NCBI RefSeq assembly: GCF_963924675.1 | Contig: NW_027077450.1 | Coordinates: 393,992 to 457,991, forward strand | Origin: Phocoena phocoena | Lineage: Eukaryota > Chordata > Mammalia > Artiodactyla > Phocoenidae | Direction: 5' to 3' | DNA: 64,000 bases | Shown here: positions 1-9,681 of the stretch, one piece after another | How the letters are laid out: every line of letters starts with the position of its first letter | Numbering within the stretch: the first letter of the stretch is position 1 | The notes under the pieces: generated by a model | Told to the model about the DNA's origin: nothing | Database searches by the model: none | Seen by the model: only the letters and a program-made list of their open reading frames with translations | Made by a program: the position numbers and the translations under genes

Positions 1-590
1 CCATGGTGATGTTGGCCCTCTGGTGACAGTCTGATCCTTGTTGGGTTCCTCACACTTCTGTGAGGTGGGCTTTCTGCTCTGAGGTCACTCCTGCCTGGCT
101 GGCATACCCCGCCTTGTTGACATCGGCCTTATGGTGGCAGTTGGAGCCTGCTGGGAGCCTCCTCCCCTCGGTGATGAGGGTCCTCTGGCCTCAGGTCCTA
201 ACTGCTGGGTTCCCACATTTTCTGATTCGTGGAAGTGGGCCGAGGACACTCCTGTCAGGTTCCCATCCCCATAGGGATGTGGGCCTTCTGCTCTGAGGTC
301 CCATCCGCTGGGTTGCTCACAGTTTCATGATGTGGGACCTCTGCTGTGAGTTCGCTGTGGCCTGGATCCCATAGACTCTGTGCTCTGGGCGGCCTACTGG
401 CCGGTTCCAACTGCTGGATTCCTCACAACTTTTATTCTGTGGGCTCTGTTTTGTGAGGATACTCCTGCTTGCCTCACTCCTAGCCCCTTGGAGATGTGGG
501 TCCCCTGTTTTAGGCCACATGTTCTGGGTTCCTCACCTTTCTATAATGTGGCCACACTTGTGTGAGGACCCTCCTGCCTGGTTCCGATCC
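1..590. repeat. 592-bp monomer, type a (copy 1)
   Basis: It starts in the CCATGGTGATG form of the anchor phrase, so the window edge happens to lie at a monomer boundary. It shares TTTAGGCCACATG and CCACACTTGTGTGA-type variants with the monomer at 1775. Confidence 0.8.
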
Positions 591-1182
591 CCTTGGTGAT
601 GTGGGCCCTCTGGTGAGAGTCTTATCCTGGCTGGTTTCCTCACCCTTCTGTGAGGTAGGCCCTCTGCGGTGAGGTCACACCTGCCTGGCTGGCACACATC
701 ACCTTGGTGCCGTGGGCCCTCAGTTGGGAGTTAGTGTCTGCTGCGAGTCTCCGTCCGTCAGTAATGAGGGCCCTCTTGCGTCAGACCCTAACTCCTGGGC
801 TCCCAAAATTTGCGGATGTGCGACCTGTGGTGCGAGTACACTCCTGTCAGGTTCCCAACCCCATGGGAATTTGGGCCTTCTGCTCTGAGGTCCCAACGGC
901 TGGGTGCTCACAGTTTCATGATGAGGGCCCTCTGATGTGCGTTCATTCCGGCCTAGATCCCATAGGCTTGCTGCTCCTGGGCGCCTGCTGGGAGGTTCCA
1001 ACTGCGGGATTCCTCACCTTTTTTATTCTATGGGCCCTCTGTTTTGAGGCTCCTCCTGCCTGCCTCAATCCCAGCCCCGTTGTGATGTGTGTCCTCTGGT
1101 GTGAGGCCACGTGTGCTGGGTCCCTCACCTTTCGATGATGTGGCCCCAATGGTGTGAGGACACTCGTGCCTGTTTCCCAGCC
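591..1182. repeat. 592-bp monomer, type b (copy 1)
   Basis: Its diagnostic variants are CCTCAGTTGGG near 717 and GGCCACGTGTGCTGG near 1106. Both are shared with the monomer at 2366 and absent from the adjacent monomers. Confidence 0.8.
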
Positions 1183-1774
1183 CCTTGGTGATGTGGCCCC
1201 TCTGGTGAGAGTCTGATCCTGGCTGGGTTCCTTACCGTTCTGTGAGGTGGGCCCTGTGCTCTGAGGTAACTCCTGCCTGGCTTGCTCCCATTGCCTTGGT
1301 GATGTCGGCCCTCTGGTGGCAGTTGGATCCTTTTGGAGACTCCTGTCCTCGGTGATGAGGTCCCTCTGGCGTCAGGCTCTAACTGCTGGGCTCCCCAGGT
1401 TTTCTGATGTGAGCCCAGTGATGCCAGGACACTCGTGAAATGTTCCCATCCCCATGGTGATATGGGCCTTCTGCTCTGAGGTTCCAAAGACTGGGTTGCT
1501 CACAGTTTCCTGATGTTAGCTCTCTGGTGTTAGTTCACTCATTCTTAGATCCCATAGCCTCTGTACTCTGGGCCGCCTGCTGGGAAGTTCCAACTGCTGG
1601 GTTCCTCACCTTTTTTATTCTTTGGGCCCTGTGTTGGGAGGCTCCTCCTGCCTGTGTCACTCCCAGCCCCTTGAAGATGTAGGTCCTCTGGTTTGTGGCC
1701 ACATGTGCCAGTTTCCTCATCTTTTAGTGATGTGGCCCCACTGGTGTGAGGACACTCGTGCCTGGTTCCCGTCC
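1183..1774. repeat. 592-bp monomer, type c (copy 1)
   Basis: It shares the CATAGCCTC and CTGGGCCGCCTGCT variants with the monomer at 2959. Similarity to its partner looks weaker than for the a and b pairs. Confidence 0.75.
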
Positions 1775-2365
1775 CCTTGGTGATATGGGCCCTCTGGTGA
1801 GAGTCTGATCCTGGTTGGGTTCCTCACACTTCTTTGAGGTGGGCCGTCTGCTGTGAGGTCACTCCTGCCTGGCTGGCACACCCCGCCTTGGCGCCGTGGG
1901 CCCTCTTGTGGTAGTTGGAACATGCTGGGAGCCTCCTCCCCTCAGTGATGAGGGCCCTCTGGCGTCAGGCCCTAACTGCTGGGTACCCACATTTTCTGAT
2001 ATGTGCTAAGTGGTGCGAGGACACTCCTGCCATGCTCCCAACACCTTGGGGATGTGGACCTTCTGCTCTGAGGTCCAAATGGCTGGGTTGCTCGCAGTTT
2101 CATGATGTGGACCCTCTGCTGTGAGTTTACTGCGGCCTGAATCGCATAGACTTGGTGCTCTTGGTCGCCTGCTGGGAGGTTCCCATTGCTGGATTCCTCA
2201 GCTTTTTTATTCTATGGGCCCTGTGTTGTGAGGCTACTCCTGCCTGCCTCATTCCGAGCCCCTTGGAGATGTGGGTCTTCTGGTTTAGGCCACATGTGCT
2301 GGGTTCCTCACCTTTCTATGATGTGGCCACACTGGTGTGAAGACTCTCCTGCCTGGTTCTGATCA
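1775..2365. repeat. 592-bp monomer, type a (copy 2)
   Basis: It is the partner of 1-590, sharing CTTGGAGATGTGGGTC and TTTAGGCCACATG near 2261-2295. Confidence 0.8.
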
Positions 2366-2958
2366 CCTTGGTGATGTGGGCCCTCTGTTGAGAGTCTTAT
2401 CCTGGCTGTGTTCCTCACCCTTCTGTGAGGTAGGCCCTCTGCGGTGAGGTCACTCCTACCTGGCTGTCACACGTCACCTTGGCGACGTGGGCCCTCAGTT
2501 GGGTGTTGGTGCCTGATTGGAGTCTCCTCCCCTTGGTAATGAGGGCCCTCTGGCGTCAGGCCCTAACTCCTGGGTTCGCTAAATTCTCTGCTGTGTGCCC
2601 TGTGGTGCGAGTACACTTCTGACAGGTTCCCAACCCCATGGGAATGTGGGCCTTCTGCTCTGAGATCCCAACGCCTAGGTTGCTCACAGTTTCATGATGA
2701 CGGCCCTCTGGTGTGAGATCACTCTGGCCTGGATCCCATAGTCTCGCTGCTCCTGGCCGCCTGCTGGGAGGTTCCAACTGCGGGATTCTTCACCTCTTTA
2801 ATTCTATGGTCCCTCTGTTTTGAGGCTCCTCCTGCCTGCCTCAATCCCAGCTCCCTTGTGATGTGTGTCCTCTGGTTTGAGGCCACGTGTGCTGGGTCCC
2901 TCACTTTTCGGTGATGTGGCCCCACTAGTGTGAGGACACTCCTGCCTGGTTCCCATTC
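2366..2958. repeat. 592-bp monomer, type b (copy 2)
   Basis: It is the partner of 591-1182. CCTCAGTTGGG recurs near 2491 and GGCCACGTGTGCTGG near 2881. Confidence 0.8.
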
Positions 2959-3550
2959 CCTTGGTGATGTGGGCCCTCTGGTGAGAATCTGATCCTCTTT
3001 GGTTCTTCACACTTCTGTGAGGTTGACCCTCTGCTCTGAGGTCACTCCTGCCTGGTTGTCGCACTCCGCATTGGCGACGTCGCCCCTCTGGTAGCAGTCG
3101 GAGCTGGCTGGGAGCCACCGCCCCTCGGTGATGAGGGCCCTCTGGCATCAGGCACTAATTGCTGGGCTCCCCACATTTTTTCATGTGTGCCCACTCTTGC
3201 GATGACACTCCTGCTTGTTTCCCTTCCCCATGGGGATGTGGGCCTTCTGCTCTGAGGTCACAACGGCTGGGTTGCTTACAGAATCACAATGAGGGCCCTC
3301 TGTTGTGAGTTCATGCCGGCCTGCATCTCATAGCCTCAGTGCTCTGGGCCGCCTGCTAGGAAGATCCAACTGCTGGTTTCCACACCTTTTGTATACAATG
3401 GGACATGTGTTGTGAGGTTAATCCTGCCTGCCTCACTCCGAAACCCATGGTGATGTGGGTCCTCTGGTTTGAGGCCACATGTGCTGGGTACCTCAACTTT
3501 TGATGATGTGGCCCCACGGGTGTGAGGACACTCCTGCCTGGTTCCCATCA
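2959..3550. repeat. 592-bp monomer, type c (copy 2)
   Basis: It is the partner of 1183-1774. It is the most diverged of the full monomers, in keeping with its place near the array edge. Confidence 0.75.
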
Positions 3551-3734
3551 CCTTGGTGATGTGGGCCCTCTGGGGAGAGTCTGATCCTGGCTGGGTTCCC
3601 TACCATTCTGTGAGGTGGGCCCTCTGATGTCAGGTCACTCCTGCCTGGCTAGCTCACATCGCCTTGGCGACGTGGGCCCTCTGTTGGCCACTGGAGCATG
3701 CTGGGAGCCTCCTACTCCCGTGAATGATGGCCCT
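3551..3734. repeat. Truncated 592-bp monomer at the array edge
   Basis: About 184 bp of a monomer, ending in GATGGCCCT at 3734. The next bases, GGAAAAAATGC, belong to the palindrome of the 1,747-bp satellite. Confidence 0.8.
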
Positions 3735-3764
3735 GGAAAAAATGCATATGCCCTTTTTGGCCAA
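3735..3764. repeat. Right half of the 72-bp palindrome, cut by the array junction
   Basis: Only the arm from GGAAAAAATGC to TTTTTGGCCAA is present. The breakpoint lies about 6 bp to the right of the palindrome centre. Confidence 0.85.
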
Positions 3765-4084
3765 GTGCTTCATTGACGAGGTTCTGCCACTTCTCTTATG
3801 CTTTCAGAGCAATTCACGTCTACCTCCTGAAATCGGATTCCAGCAATTCTGCCCCACTGTCAAGTCCTCTTCGCAGCCTTAATTCAATATATTTTTGTAC
3901 GATTTCTGTCATTTATAAGTCTGCAGGTATGTGAATGACAGTGCCCCTGAGCTCCTTTCCTCAACTCGCTTTCTCGTGAGCTGGCCACAAAACCGCAGGA
4001 TTGCTTCAGGCCCTAATCTTGTTCCAGCACGGCATGCTGAGCCTTTGGTTAATTCCTTTTCCTGTTGGGAAATGAGTGTTAAAA

Positions 4085-4095
4085 TTGCCCGTGCA
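4085..4095. repeat. L1 target-site duplication, left copy
   Basis: TTGCCCGTGCA precedes the L1 body. It is repeated exactly at 4768-4778. Confidence 0.85.
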
Positions 4096-4097
4096 TA

Positions 4098-4361
4098 CTG
4101 GGCATATACCCTGAGAAAACCAAAATTCAAAAAGAGTCATGTACCAAAATGTTCATTGCAGCTCTATTTACAATAGCCCGGAGATGGAAAGAACCTAAGC
4201 GCCCATCATCGGACGAATGGATAAAGAAGACGTGGCACATATACACAATGGAATATTACTCAGCCTTAAAAAGAAATGAAACTGAGTTATTTGTAATGAG
4301 ATGGATAGACCTAGAGTCTGTCATACAGAGTGAAGTAAGTCAGAAAGAAAAAGACAAATAG
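4098..4361 (+). pseudogene. L1 ORF2 C-terminal fragment (87 codons, no start)
   Basis: One open frame from CTG at 4098 to the TAG at 4359-4361. It reads LGIYPEKTKIQKESCTK, then MFIAALFTIARRWKEP and DEWIKKTWHIYTMEYYSALK, the conserved tail of the L1 ORF2 endonuclease/reverse transcriptase, downstream of both catalytic domains. The frame ends in SQKEKDK followed by a stop. It lacks a start, the endonuclease and the reverse transcriptase, so it cannot act as a retrotransposase. The ATG at 4149 is internal and not a real start. Confidence 0.9.
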
Positions 4362-4744
4362 CGTATGCTAACACATATATATGGAATTTAAAGGAAAAAA
4401 ATGTCATGAAGAACCTAGGGATAAGACAGGAATAGAGGCGCAGACCTACTGGAGAACGGAATTGAGGATATGGGGAGGGGGAATGGTGAGTTTTGACAGG
4501 GCGAGAGAGAGTCATGGACATATACACACTAACAAATGTAGTAAGGTAGATAGCAAGGGGGAAGCAGCCGCAAGGCACAGGGATATTAGCTCGGGGCATT
4601 GGGACAGCCTGGAGGGGTGGAAGGGGGACAGAGGAAGGGAGGGAGACACAAGAGGGAAGACACAGGGAGCATATGTATATGTATAGCTGATTCACTTTGT
4701 TATATAGCAAAAATTAACACACCATTGTAAAGCAATTATACCCC

Positions 4745-4750
4745 AATAAA
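4745..4750 (+). promoter_or_regulatory. L1 polyadenylation signal AATAAA
   Basis: It lies about 10 bp upstream of the A-rich tail (GTTAAAAAAAATAT), the usual position at an L1 3' end. Confidence 0.85.
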
Positions 4751-4767
4751 GATGTTAAAAAAAATAT

Positions 4768-4778
4768 TTGCCCGTGCA
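4768..4778. repeat. L1 target-site duplication, right copy
   Basis: TTGCCCGTGCA follows the A-tail directly and leads back into satellite sequence (CACACCTACAG). Confidence 0.85.
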
Positions 4779-5239
4779 CACACCTACAGATAGTCTCCCA
4801 TTGGTTCTCCGTATTCCTGTTCATCTTGCGCAGAAATTGCAAACAGTGCCAAACAGGAGGTTAAAGACACTGACTCTCCAAATGGGGAGAGTGTAAGTAA
4901 AGGGTCTGGAATGGTGAACCTGAGTACCAGGGGACGAAAACAGACATGCATGTAAAAAGGTTTCCCAGTCACACGGTGGAGCATACTCTGGGTTTCCCAT
5001 GCATGTTTTAGCTGGAGGAAGAATCCCTTGAACCTGGAGAGTTGGGAACCATGGAATGGGTACCAGGCAGTATGACATCAAAGGGTCTGCATTTGCTCAC
5101 TGAACCTCACCAATGCTATCAGCCCAAAGGGTCCAGTCTTATCTCTCACCCAGCTCTGGGTGTAGATGTGGTAAACCAGGTTGCATCACATGCCCTGTGT
5201 GAGTTATTTAAGAATTGCTCTCTATTTCACTGTCATTGT

Positions 5240-6115
5240 GTTTTGTTTTTGAAATTCTTTTTTGACACTGGGATTTATCGGATTTTCACTGCTGCGTTAA
5301 TGCTGCTGTAAACACTCTTGATTCTCTTACGGAGACATATAAATCCATGGGTTTTAAGATTCTTCCTCGTCAGGTATATTCCTAGGCGTTGAATATGTGG
5401 TGTTGAGTCCATTTCGTTGAGCAAGGAGTAGGTCTTGTCTATTACATATTTGGCTTATGGAACGGTATCTGTGCTAATTTCAGTCTCTGGTTTTATGCAG
5501 CACTCCAACGCACCTTTCTCCACAAGCAAGCACAAGTTGGTTTTCTAAATTTGAGACTGTTCTGTTTTGTAATTCAGTTCATGTGTAGTCAAGATTACAT
5601 ACTGTGTATTAGTGATATTTTATGATGTTTCTATTTATGTGTGACTTATTTCACGTAGAATCACCATACCTGAATCCACTCACTTTGCCTCTATGGGCCT
5701 GAAGACACAGATTTCATTGCTGAGTGATATTCCATTGTACGTACGTACCACAACTTCTTTATCCATTGTTTGCTCTCTGAGATATTTGCCTGGTACTGTA
5801 AACGAGGTTCTTGTGAACAGAGAGGTCCCAAACTTTGAGGTGGCTGGGTGTTTTTGATTTTAATTTCCCTAAGCTGTAGGACCATAAGTGGAAGTGCCAT
5901 AGGCTGTGTTGCTTTGTTTCTTATGTGTTTCAGGAAACACATAACACTTCTCCAGAATGGCTGTCGGCAATTTACATCATATGCATCAGCATAATAAGGA
6001 TCCCTGTTCTCCATTGCCTGTCCGCCGTTTCTGGATTTTACAATTTTTTTAAATGGCCCTTTTGCCCTGGGGGACACTGAGACTTCAGTTGAGTGCAGAT
6101 TTATTTACAAGCTTG
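5240..6115 (-). mobile_element. Antisense L1 3' end within satellite unit 0
   Basis: Read on the minus strand it runs from the ORF2 tail to the 3'UTR. On the plus strand it shows a T-rich start (TTTTGTTTTTGAAAT), CCATGGGTTTTAAGATTC, GTTGGTTTTCTAAATTTGAG, TTAGTGATATTTTATGATG and TTTCATTGCTGAGTGATATT, which line up in order with the reverse complement of a cetartiodactyl L1 as I recall it. This copy is closer to L1 than the inner copies. Confidence 0.85.
5691..6077 (-). pseudogene. L1 ORF2 tail, antisense, in satellite unit 0
   Basis: A minus-strand open frame containing WRSVMCFLKHIRNK and, near its end, WIKKLWYVRTMEYHSAMK. Both match the conserved C-terminal ORF2 strings in the right order, though the stretch between them has lost the usual sequence, presumably by frameshifts. 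It is truncated at both ends and is a relic of the L1 that became part of the satellite. The inner units carry a more altered version (LKKLWHVRAMQYHSAMK). Confidence 0.8.
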
Positions 6116-6120
6116 CTTGG

Positions 6121-6192
6121 TTGGCCAAAGAGTGCGTATGCGTTTTTTCCTGAATATATTTAGGGAAAAAAGCATCCGCACTTTTTGGACAA
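6121..6192. mobile_element. 72-bp palindrome, mariner-MITE-like
   Basis: The arms TTGGCCAAAGAGTGCG and CGCACTTTTTGGACAA surround a CCTGAATATATTTAGG core, with several mismatches. The tip TTGGCCAAAAAG resembles, from memory, the terminal inverted repeat of mariner-derived palindromic MITEs of cetartiodactyls. No transposase or clear TA target duplication is visible. Confidence 0.65.
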
Positions 6193-6984
6193 GTGCATCA
6201 TTATCGACGTTCTGCCTCTTTTCCTATTCTTTAAGTGCAATTCCAGTTTAACCCTTAAATCGTTTTCCTGAAATTCTGCCCCGCTTTCAAGTCCCCTTTG
6301 CAGGCTTACTTCAATATATTTTTGGAGGATAGCTGTCATTTATAACTCTGCAGGTTTGTGAATTACAGTGCCCCTGAGCTCCTTTCTTCAACTCGCTTTC
6401 TTGTGAGCTGGGCACAAAACCGCAGGATTGCTTCAGGCACTAATCTGTTTCCAGCAGGGCACGCTGAGCCTTTGGTTAATTCCACTTCCTGGTGGGAAAT
6501 GAGCATTATATTTGCCCGTGCAGACAACTACAGCTAGTCTCTCATTGGTTCTCCCTATTCCTGTTCATCTTGCACAGAAATTGCAAGATATGCCAAAGAG
6601 GAGGTTAAAGGCACTGACTCTCCAAGCGGGGAGAGTGTTAGTAAAGCATCTGGAATGGTGAACCCGAGGACCAGGATACAAAAACTGAGATGCATTTTAA
6701 ATCGTTTCCCAATCACACAGTGGACGATACTCTGGGTTCCCCATGCATGTTTTAGCTGGAGGAAGAATCCCTTGAACCTGGAGAGTTGGGACCCATGGAA
6801 TGGGTACCATGCAGTATGACTTCAAAGGGTCTGCATTTGCTCACCGAAACTCACCAATGCTATCAGCCTAAAGTGTCCAGCCTTATGTCTCAACCAGCTC
6901 TGGGTGTAGATGTGGTCAGTCACGGTTGCATCACATGCCCTGAGTGAATTATTTAAGAATTGCTCTCTATTTCACTGTCTTTGT

Positions 6985-7858
6985 GTTTTGTTTTTGAAAT
7001 TTATTTTGATAATGGGATTTATCGGATTTTCACTGCTGCGTTTAGGCCGCTGTACACATGCTTGATTCTCTTACGGAGACATATATATCCATGGGTTTTA
7101 AGATTCTTCCTAGTCAGGTATATTCCTAGGCGTTGAATATGTGGTGTTGGGTCCATTTCGTTGAGCAAGGAGTAGGTCTTGTCTATTACATATTTGGCTT
7201 ATGAAAAGTTATCTGTGCTAATTTCACTCTCTGGTTTTATGCAGCACCCCAACGCACCTTTCCCCATAAGCAAGCACTAGTTGGTTTTCTAAATTTGAGA
7301 CCATGTTCTGTTTTGTAATTCAGTTCATGTGTAGTCAAGTTTACATTCCGTGTATTAGTGATATCTTATGATGTTTCTTTTTCTGTGTGACGTAGTTCAC
7401 GTAGAATCACCGTACCTGCATCCACTCACTATGCCGCTACGGGCCTGATGACACAGATTTCATTGCTGAGTGATATTGCATTGTACGTACGTGCCACAAC
7501 TTCTTTATCTATTTTTTGCTTTCTGGGATATTTACCTGGTACTGTAGACGAGCTTCTTGTGAACACAGCCGTCCCAAACATTGGGGTGGCTGTCTGTTTT
7601 TGATTTTAATTTCCCTAAGCTATAGGAGCATAAGTGGAAGTGCCATAGGCTGTGCTGCTTTGTTTCTTAGGTGTTTCAGGAAACACCATACACTTCTCCA
7701 GGGTGGCTGCTGGCAATTTACATCCTGCCAATCAGCATAACAAGGCTCCCTGTTCTCCATATCCTGTCCTACCTTTCTGGATTTTACACTTTTTTCAGAT
7801 GGCCCTTTTGCCCGGGGGGCAGTGAGACTTCATTGTAGTGCAGATTTCCTTTACAGGC
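6985..7858 (-). mobile_element. Antisense L1 3' end within satellite unit 1
   Basis: It shows the same ordered blocks as in unit 0, with the inner-type changes TGACGTAGTTCACG near 7388 and CCTGCATCCACTC near 7416. It ends just before the palindrome at 7867. Confidence 0.8.
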
Positions 7859-7866
7859 TTGCTTGG

Positions 7867-7938
7867 TTGGCCAAAAAGGGCGTATGCGTTTTTTCCTGAA
7901 TATATTCAGGAAAAAACGCATACGCCGTTTTTGGCCAA
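7867..7938. mobile_element. 72-bp palindrome, mariner-MITE-like
   Basis: 34-bp arms around TATA. I see one mismatch between the arms (CCGTTTTTGG on the right against CCAAAAAGGG on the left). Confidence 0.7.
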
Positions 7939-8729
7939 GTGCATCATTGTCAACGTTGTGCCTCTTTTCCTATGCTTTCAGGGCAATTCCAGTCTACCCC
8001 CTGCAATCGTTTTCCTGAAATTCTGCCCCGCTTTCAAGTCCCCTTCGCAGGCTTACTTCAATATACTTTTGGAAGATACCTGTCATTTATAACTCTGCAG
8101 GTTTGAGAATTACAGTGCCCCTGAGCTCCTTTCTTCAACTCGCTTTCTTGTGAGTTGGGCACAAAACCGCAGGATTGCTTCAGGCACTAATCTGTTTCCA
8201 GCAGGGCACGCTGAGCCTTTGTTTAATTCCTCTTCCTGGTGGGAAATGAGCGTTACACTTGCCCGTGCAGACACCTACAGTTAGTCTCTCATTGGTTCTC
8301 CCTATTCCTGTTCATCTTGCACAGAAATTGCAAGCTGTGCCAAAGAGGAGATTAAAGGCACTGACTCTCCAAGTGAGGAGAGTGTTAGTAAAGCATTTGG
8401 AATGGTGAACCCGAACCAGGTTACGAAAACTGAGATGCATTTTAAATCTTTTCCCAATCACACGGTGGACGATACTCTGGGTTTCCCATGCATGTTTTAG
8501 CTGGAGGAAGAATCCCTGAACCTGGAGAGTTGGGACCCATGGAATGGGTACCATGCAGTATGACTTCAAAGGGTCTGCATTTGCTCACCGAAACTCACCA
8601 ATGCTATCAGCCTGAAGTGTCCAGCCTTATGTCTCAACCAGCTCTGCGTGTAGATGTGGTCAATCCCGGTTGCATCACAATCCCTGAGTGAATTATTTAA
8701 GAATTGCTCTCTATTTCACTGTCTTTGTG

Positions 8730-9602
8730 TTTTGTTTTTGAAATTTATTTTGATAATGGGATTTATCGGATTATCACTGCTGCGTTTATGCCACTTTACA
8801 CACGCTTGATTCTCTTACGGAGACATATAAATCCATGGGTTTTAAGATTTTTCCTAGTCAGGTATATTCCTAGGCGTTGAATATGTGGTGTTGAGTCCAT
8901 TTCGTTGAGCAAGGAGTAGGTCTTTTCTATTACATATTTGGCTTATGGAATGTTATCTGTGCTAATTTCAGTCTCTGGTTTTATGTAGCACCCCAAGGCA
9001 CCTTTCACCAGAAGCAAGCACTAGTTGGTTTTCTAAATTTGTGACCCAGTTCTGTTTTGTAATTCAGTTCATGTGTGGTCAAGTTTACATTCCGTGTATT
9101 AGTGATATCTTATGATGTTTCTTTTTCTGTGTGACGTAGTTCAAGTAGAGTCACCGTACCTGCATCCACTCAATATGACGCTACAGGCCTGATGACACAG
9201 ATTTCATTGCTGAGTGATATTGCATTGCACATACGTGACACAACTTCTTTTTCCATTTTTTGCTTTCTGGGATATTTACCTGGTACTGTAGACGAGCTTC
9301 TTGGGAAGACAGCCGTCCCAAATTTTGGGGCGGCTCTCTGTGTTTGATTTTAATTTCCCTAAGCAATAGGACCATAAGGCAATTGCCATAGGCCGTGTTG
9401 CTTTATTTCTTACGTGTTTTAGGAAACACCATACACTTATCCAGTGTGGCTGTTCACAATTTACATCCTGCCAATCAGCATAACAAGGCTCCCTGTTCTC
9501 CATATCCTGTCCTACCTTTTTGGATTTTACACTTTTTTCAGATGGCCCTTTTGCCAGGGGGGCAGTGAGATTTCATTGTAGTGCAGATTTCCTTTACAGG
9601 CT
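8730..9602 (-). mobile_element. Antisense L1 3' end within satellite unit 2
   Basis: Ordered L1 blocks as in the other units. Type B variants lie in the ORF2-derived part (GGCGGCTCTCTG near 9329). Confidence 0.8.
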
Positions 9603-9609
9603 TGCTTGG

Positions 9610-9681
9610 TTGGCCAAAATGGGCGTATGCGTTTTTTCCTGAATATATTCAGGAAAAAACGCATACGCCCTTTTTGGCCAA
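9610..9681. mobile_element. 72-bp palindrome, mariner-MITE-like
   Basis: The arms are complementary except for one base near the left tip (CCAAAATGGGCG). Confidence 0.7.

Larger units (their letters stand above)
1..1774. repeat. Higher-order repeat copy 1 (three 592-bp monomers)
   Basis: It comprises monomer types a, b and c in order. It is paired with 1775-3550 at an offset of 1,774-1,776 bp. The reading frame at 943-1149 (minus, 68 codons) has a same-length counterpart at 2719-2925, and the frame at 380-565 (plus) has one at 2152-2340, which fixes the offset. Confidence 0.8.
1775..3550. repeat. Higher-order repeat copy 2 (three 592-bp monomers)
   Basis: This is the second a-b-c trimer. 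Type-specific variants support the pairing. GCGGGATT and TTTTGAGGCTCC occur in the two b monomers (about 1005-1055 and 2780-2830). CATAGCCTC with GGCCGCCTGCT occurs in the two c monomers (about 1553-1575 and 3330-3357). Confidence 0.8.
1..3734. repeat. GC-rich hierarchical satellite array (about 54 bp / 592 bp / 1,775 bp)
   Basis: The whole block is tandem repeat with no unique sequence. The phrase CCTTGGTGATGTGGGCCC or a close variant recurs at 1, 591, 1183, 1775, 2366, 2959 and 3551, a period of 590-593 bp. Inside each period the motif GATGTGGGCCCTCTG followed by CACTCCTGCCTGG-like sequence recurs about every 54 bp, roughly eleven times. Monomers 1 and 4, 2 and 5, and 3 and 6 resemble each other more than their neighbours, so the true repeat is a trimer of about 1,775 bp. 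Open frames here are short and shared between copies only because the DNA is repeated. I do not recognise the family by name. The array is cut at 3734, where the next satellite starts. Confidence 0.9.
4096..4767 (+). mobile_element. 5'-truncated LINE-1 insertion (about 672 bp)
   Basis: A sense-strand L1 3' end. It begins inside the last part of ORF2, runs through a G-rich 3'UTR (GGAGGGGTGGAAGGGGGAC near 4612) to the GCTGATTCACTTTG block and ATTGTAAAGCAATTATA near 4724, and ends in AATAAA plus a short A-rich tail. The 3'UTR is the ruminant/cetacean kind. The insertion is flanked by 11-bp direct repeats, and the empty site is preserved in the other satellite units (TTGCCCGTGCAGACACC, for example near 10,000). 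It is therefore a later hit on an already formed satellite copy, made by target-primed reverse transcription, which commonly leaves 5' truncations. Confidence 0.92.
3735..6120. repeat. Satellite unit 0 (5'-truncated, carries an L1 insertion)
   Basis: It begins inside the right arm of the palindrome. It is about 683 bp longer than expected because of the L1 and its target duplication at 4085-4778. It keeps variants closer to L1 than the inner units do, such as TGACTTATTTCAC near 5641 and CCTGAATCCAC near 5669. Confidence 0.85.
6121..7866. repeat. Satellite unit 1
   Basis: Full length. Its palindrome keeps AGTGCGTATGCG, the form also seen in the last unit, instead of the inner AGGGCG form. In the L1 half it is type A (GGAAGTGCCATAGG near 7636). 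Confidence 0.9.
7867..9609. repeat. Satellite unit 2
   Basis: Full length. In the L1 half it is type B (AAGCAATAGG near 9361 and GCAATTGCC near 9378). Confidence 0.9.

Noticed and set aside
943..1149. Short minus-strand frames with His-His and Arg-rich strings in the left array, superficially zinc-finger-like, with same-length copies at 2719-2925
   Set aside because: No spaced Cys2-His2 pattern. They recur only because the DNA is tandemly repeated, and other monomers have them broken.
4096..4767. Active or full-length L1
   Set aside because: Only the last 87 codons of ORF2 and the 3'UTR remain. There is no 5'UTR, ORF1, endonuclease or reverse transcriptase.
6193..6980. Solo LTR or SINE in the unrecognised half of the satellite unit
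   Set aside because: I looked for TG...CA ends with a polyadenylation signal and for tRNA-like A and B boxes and saw none convincing. I leave it unnamed.
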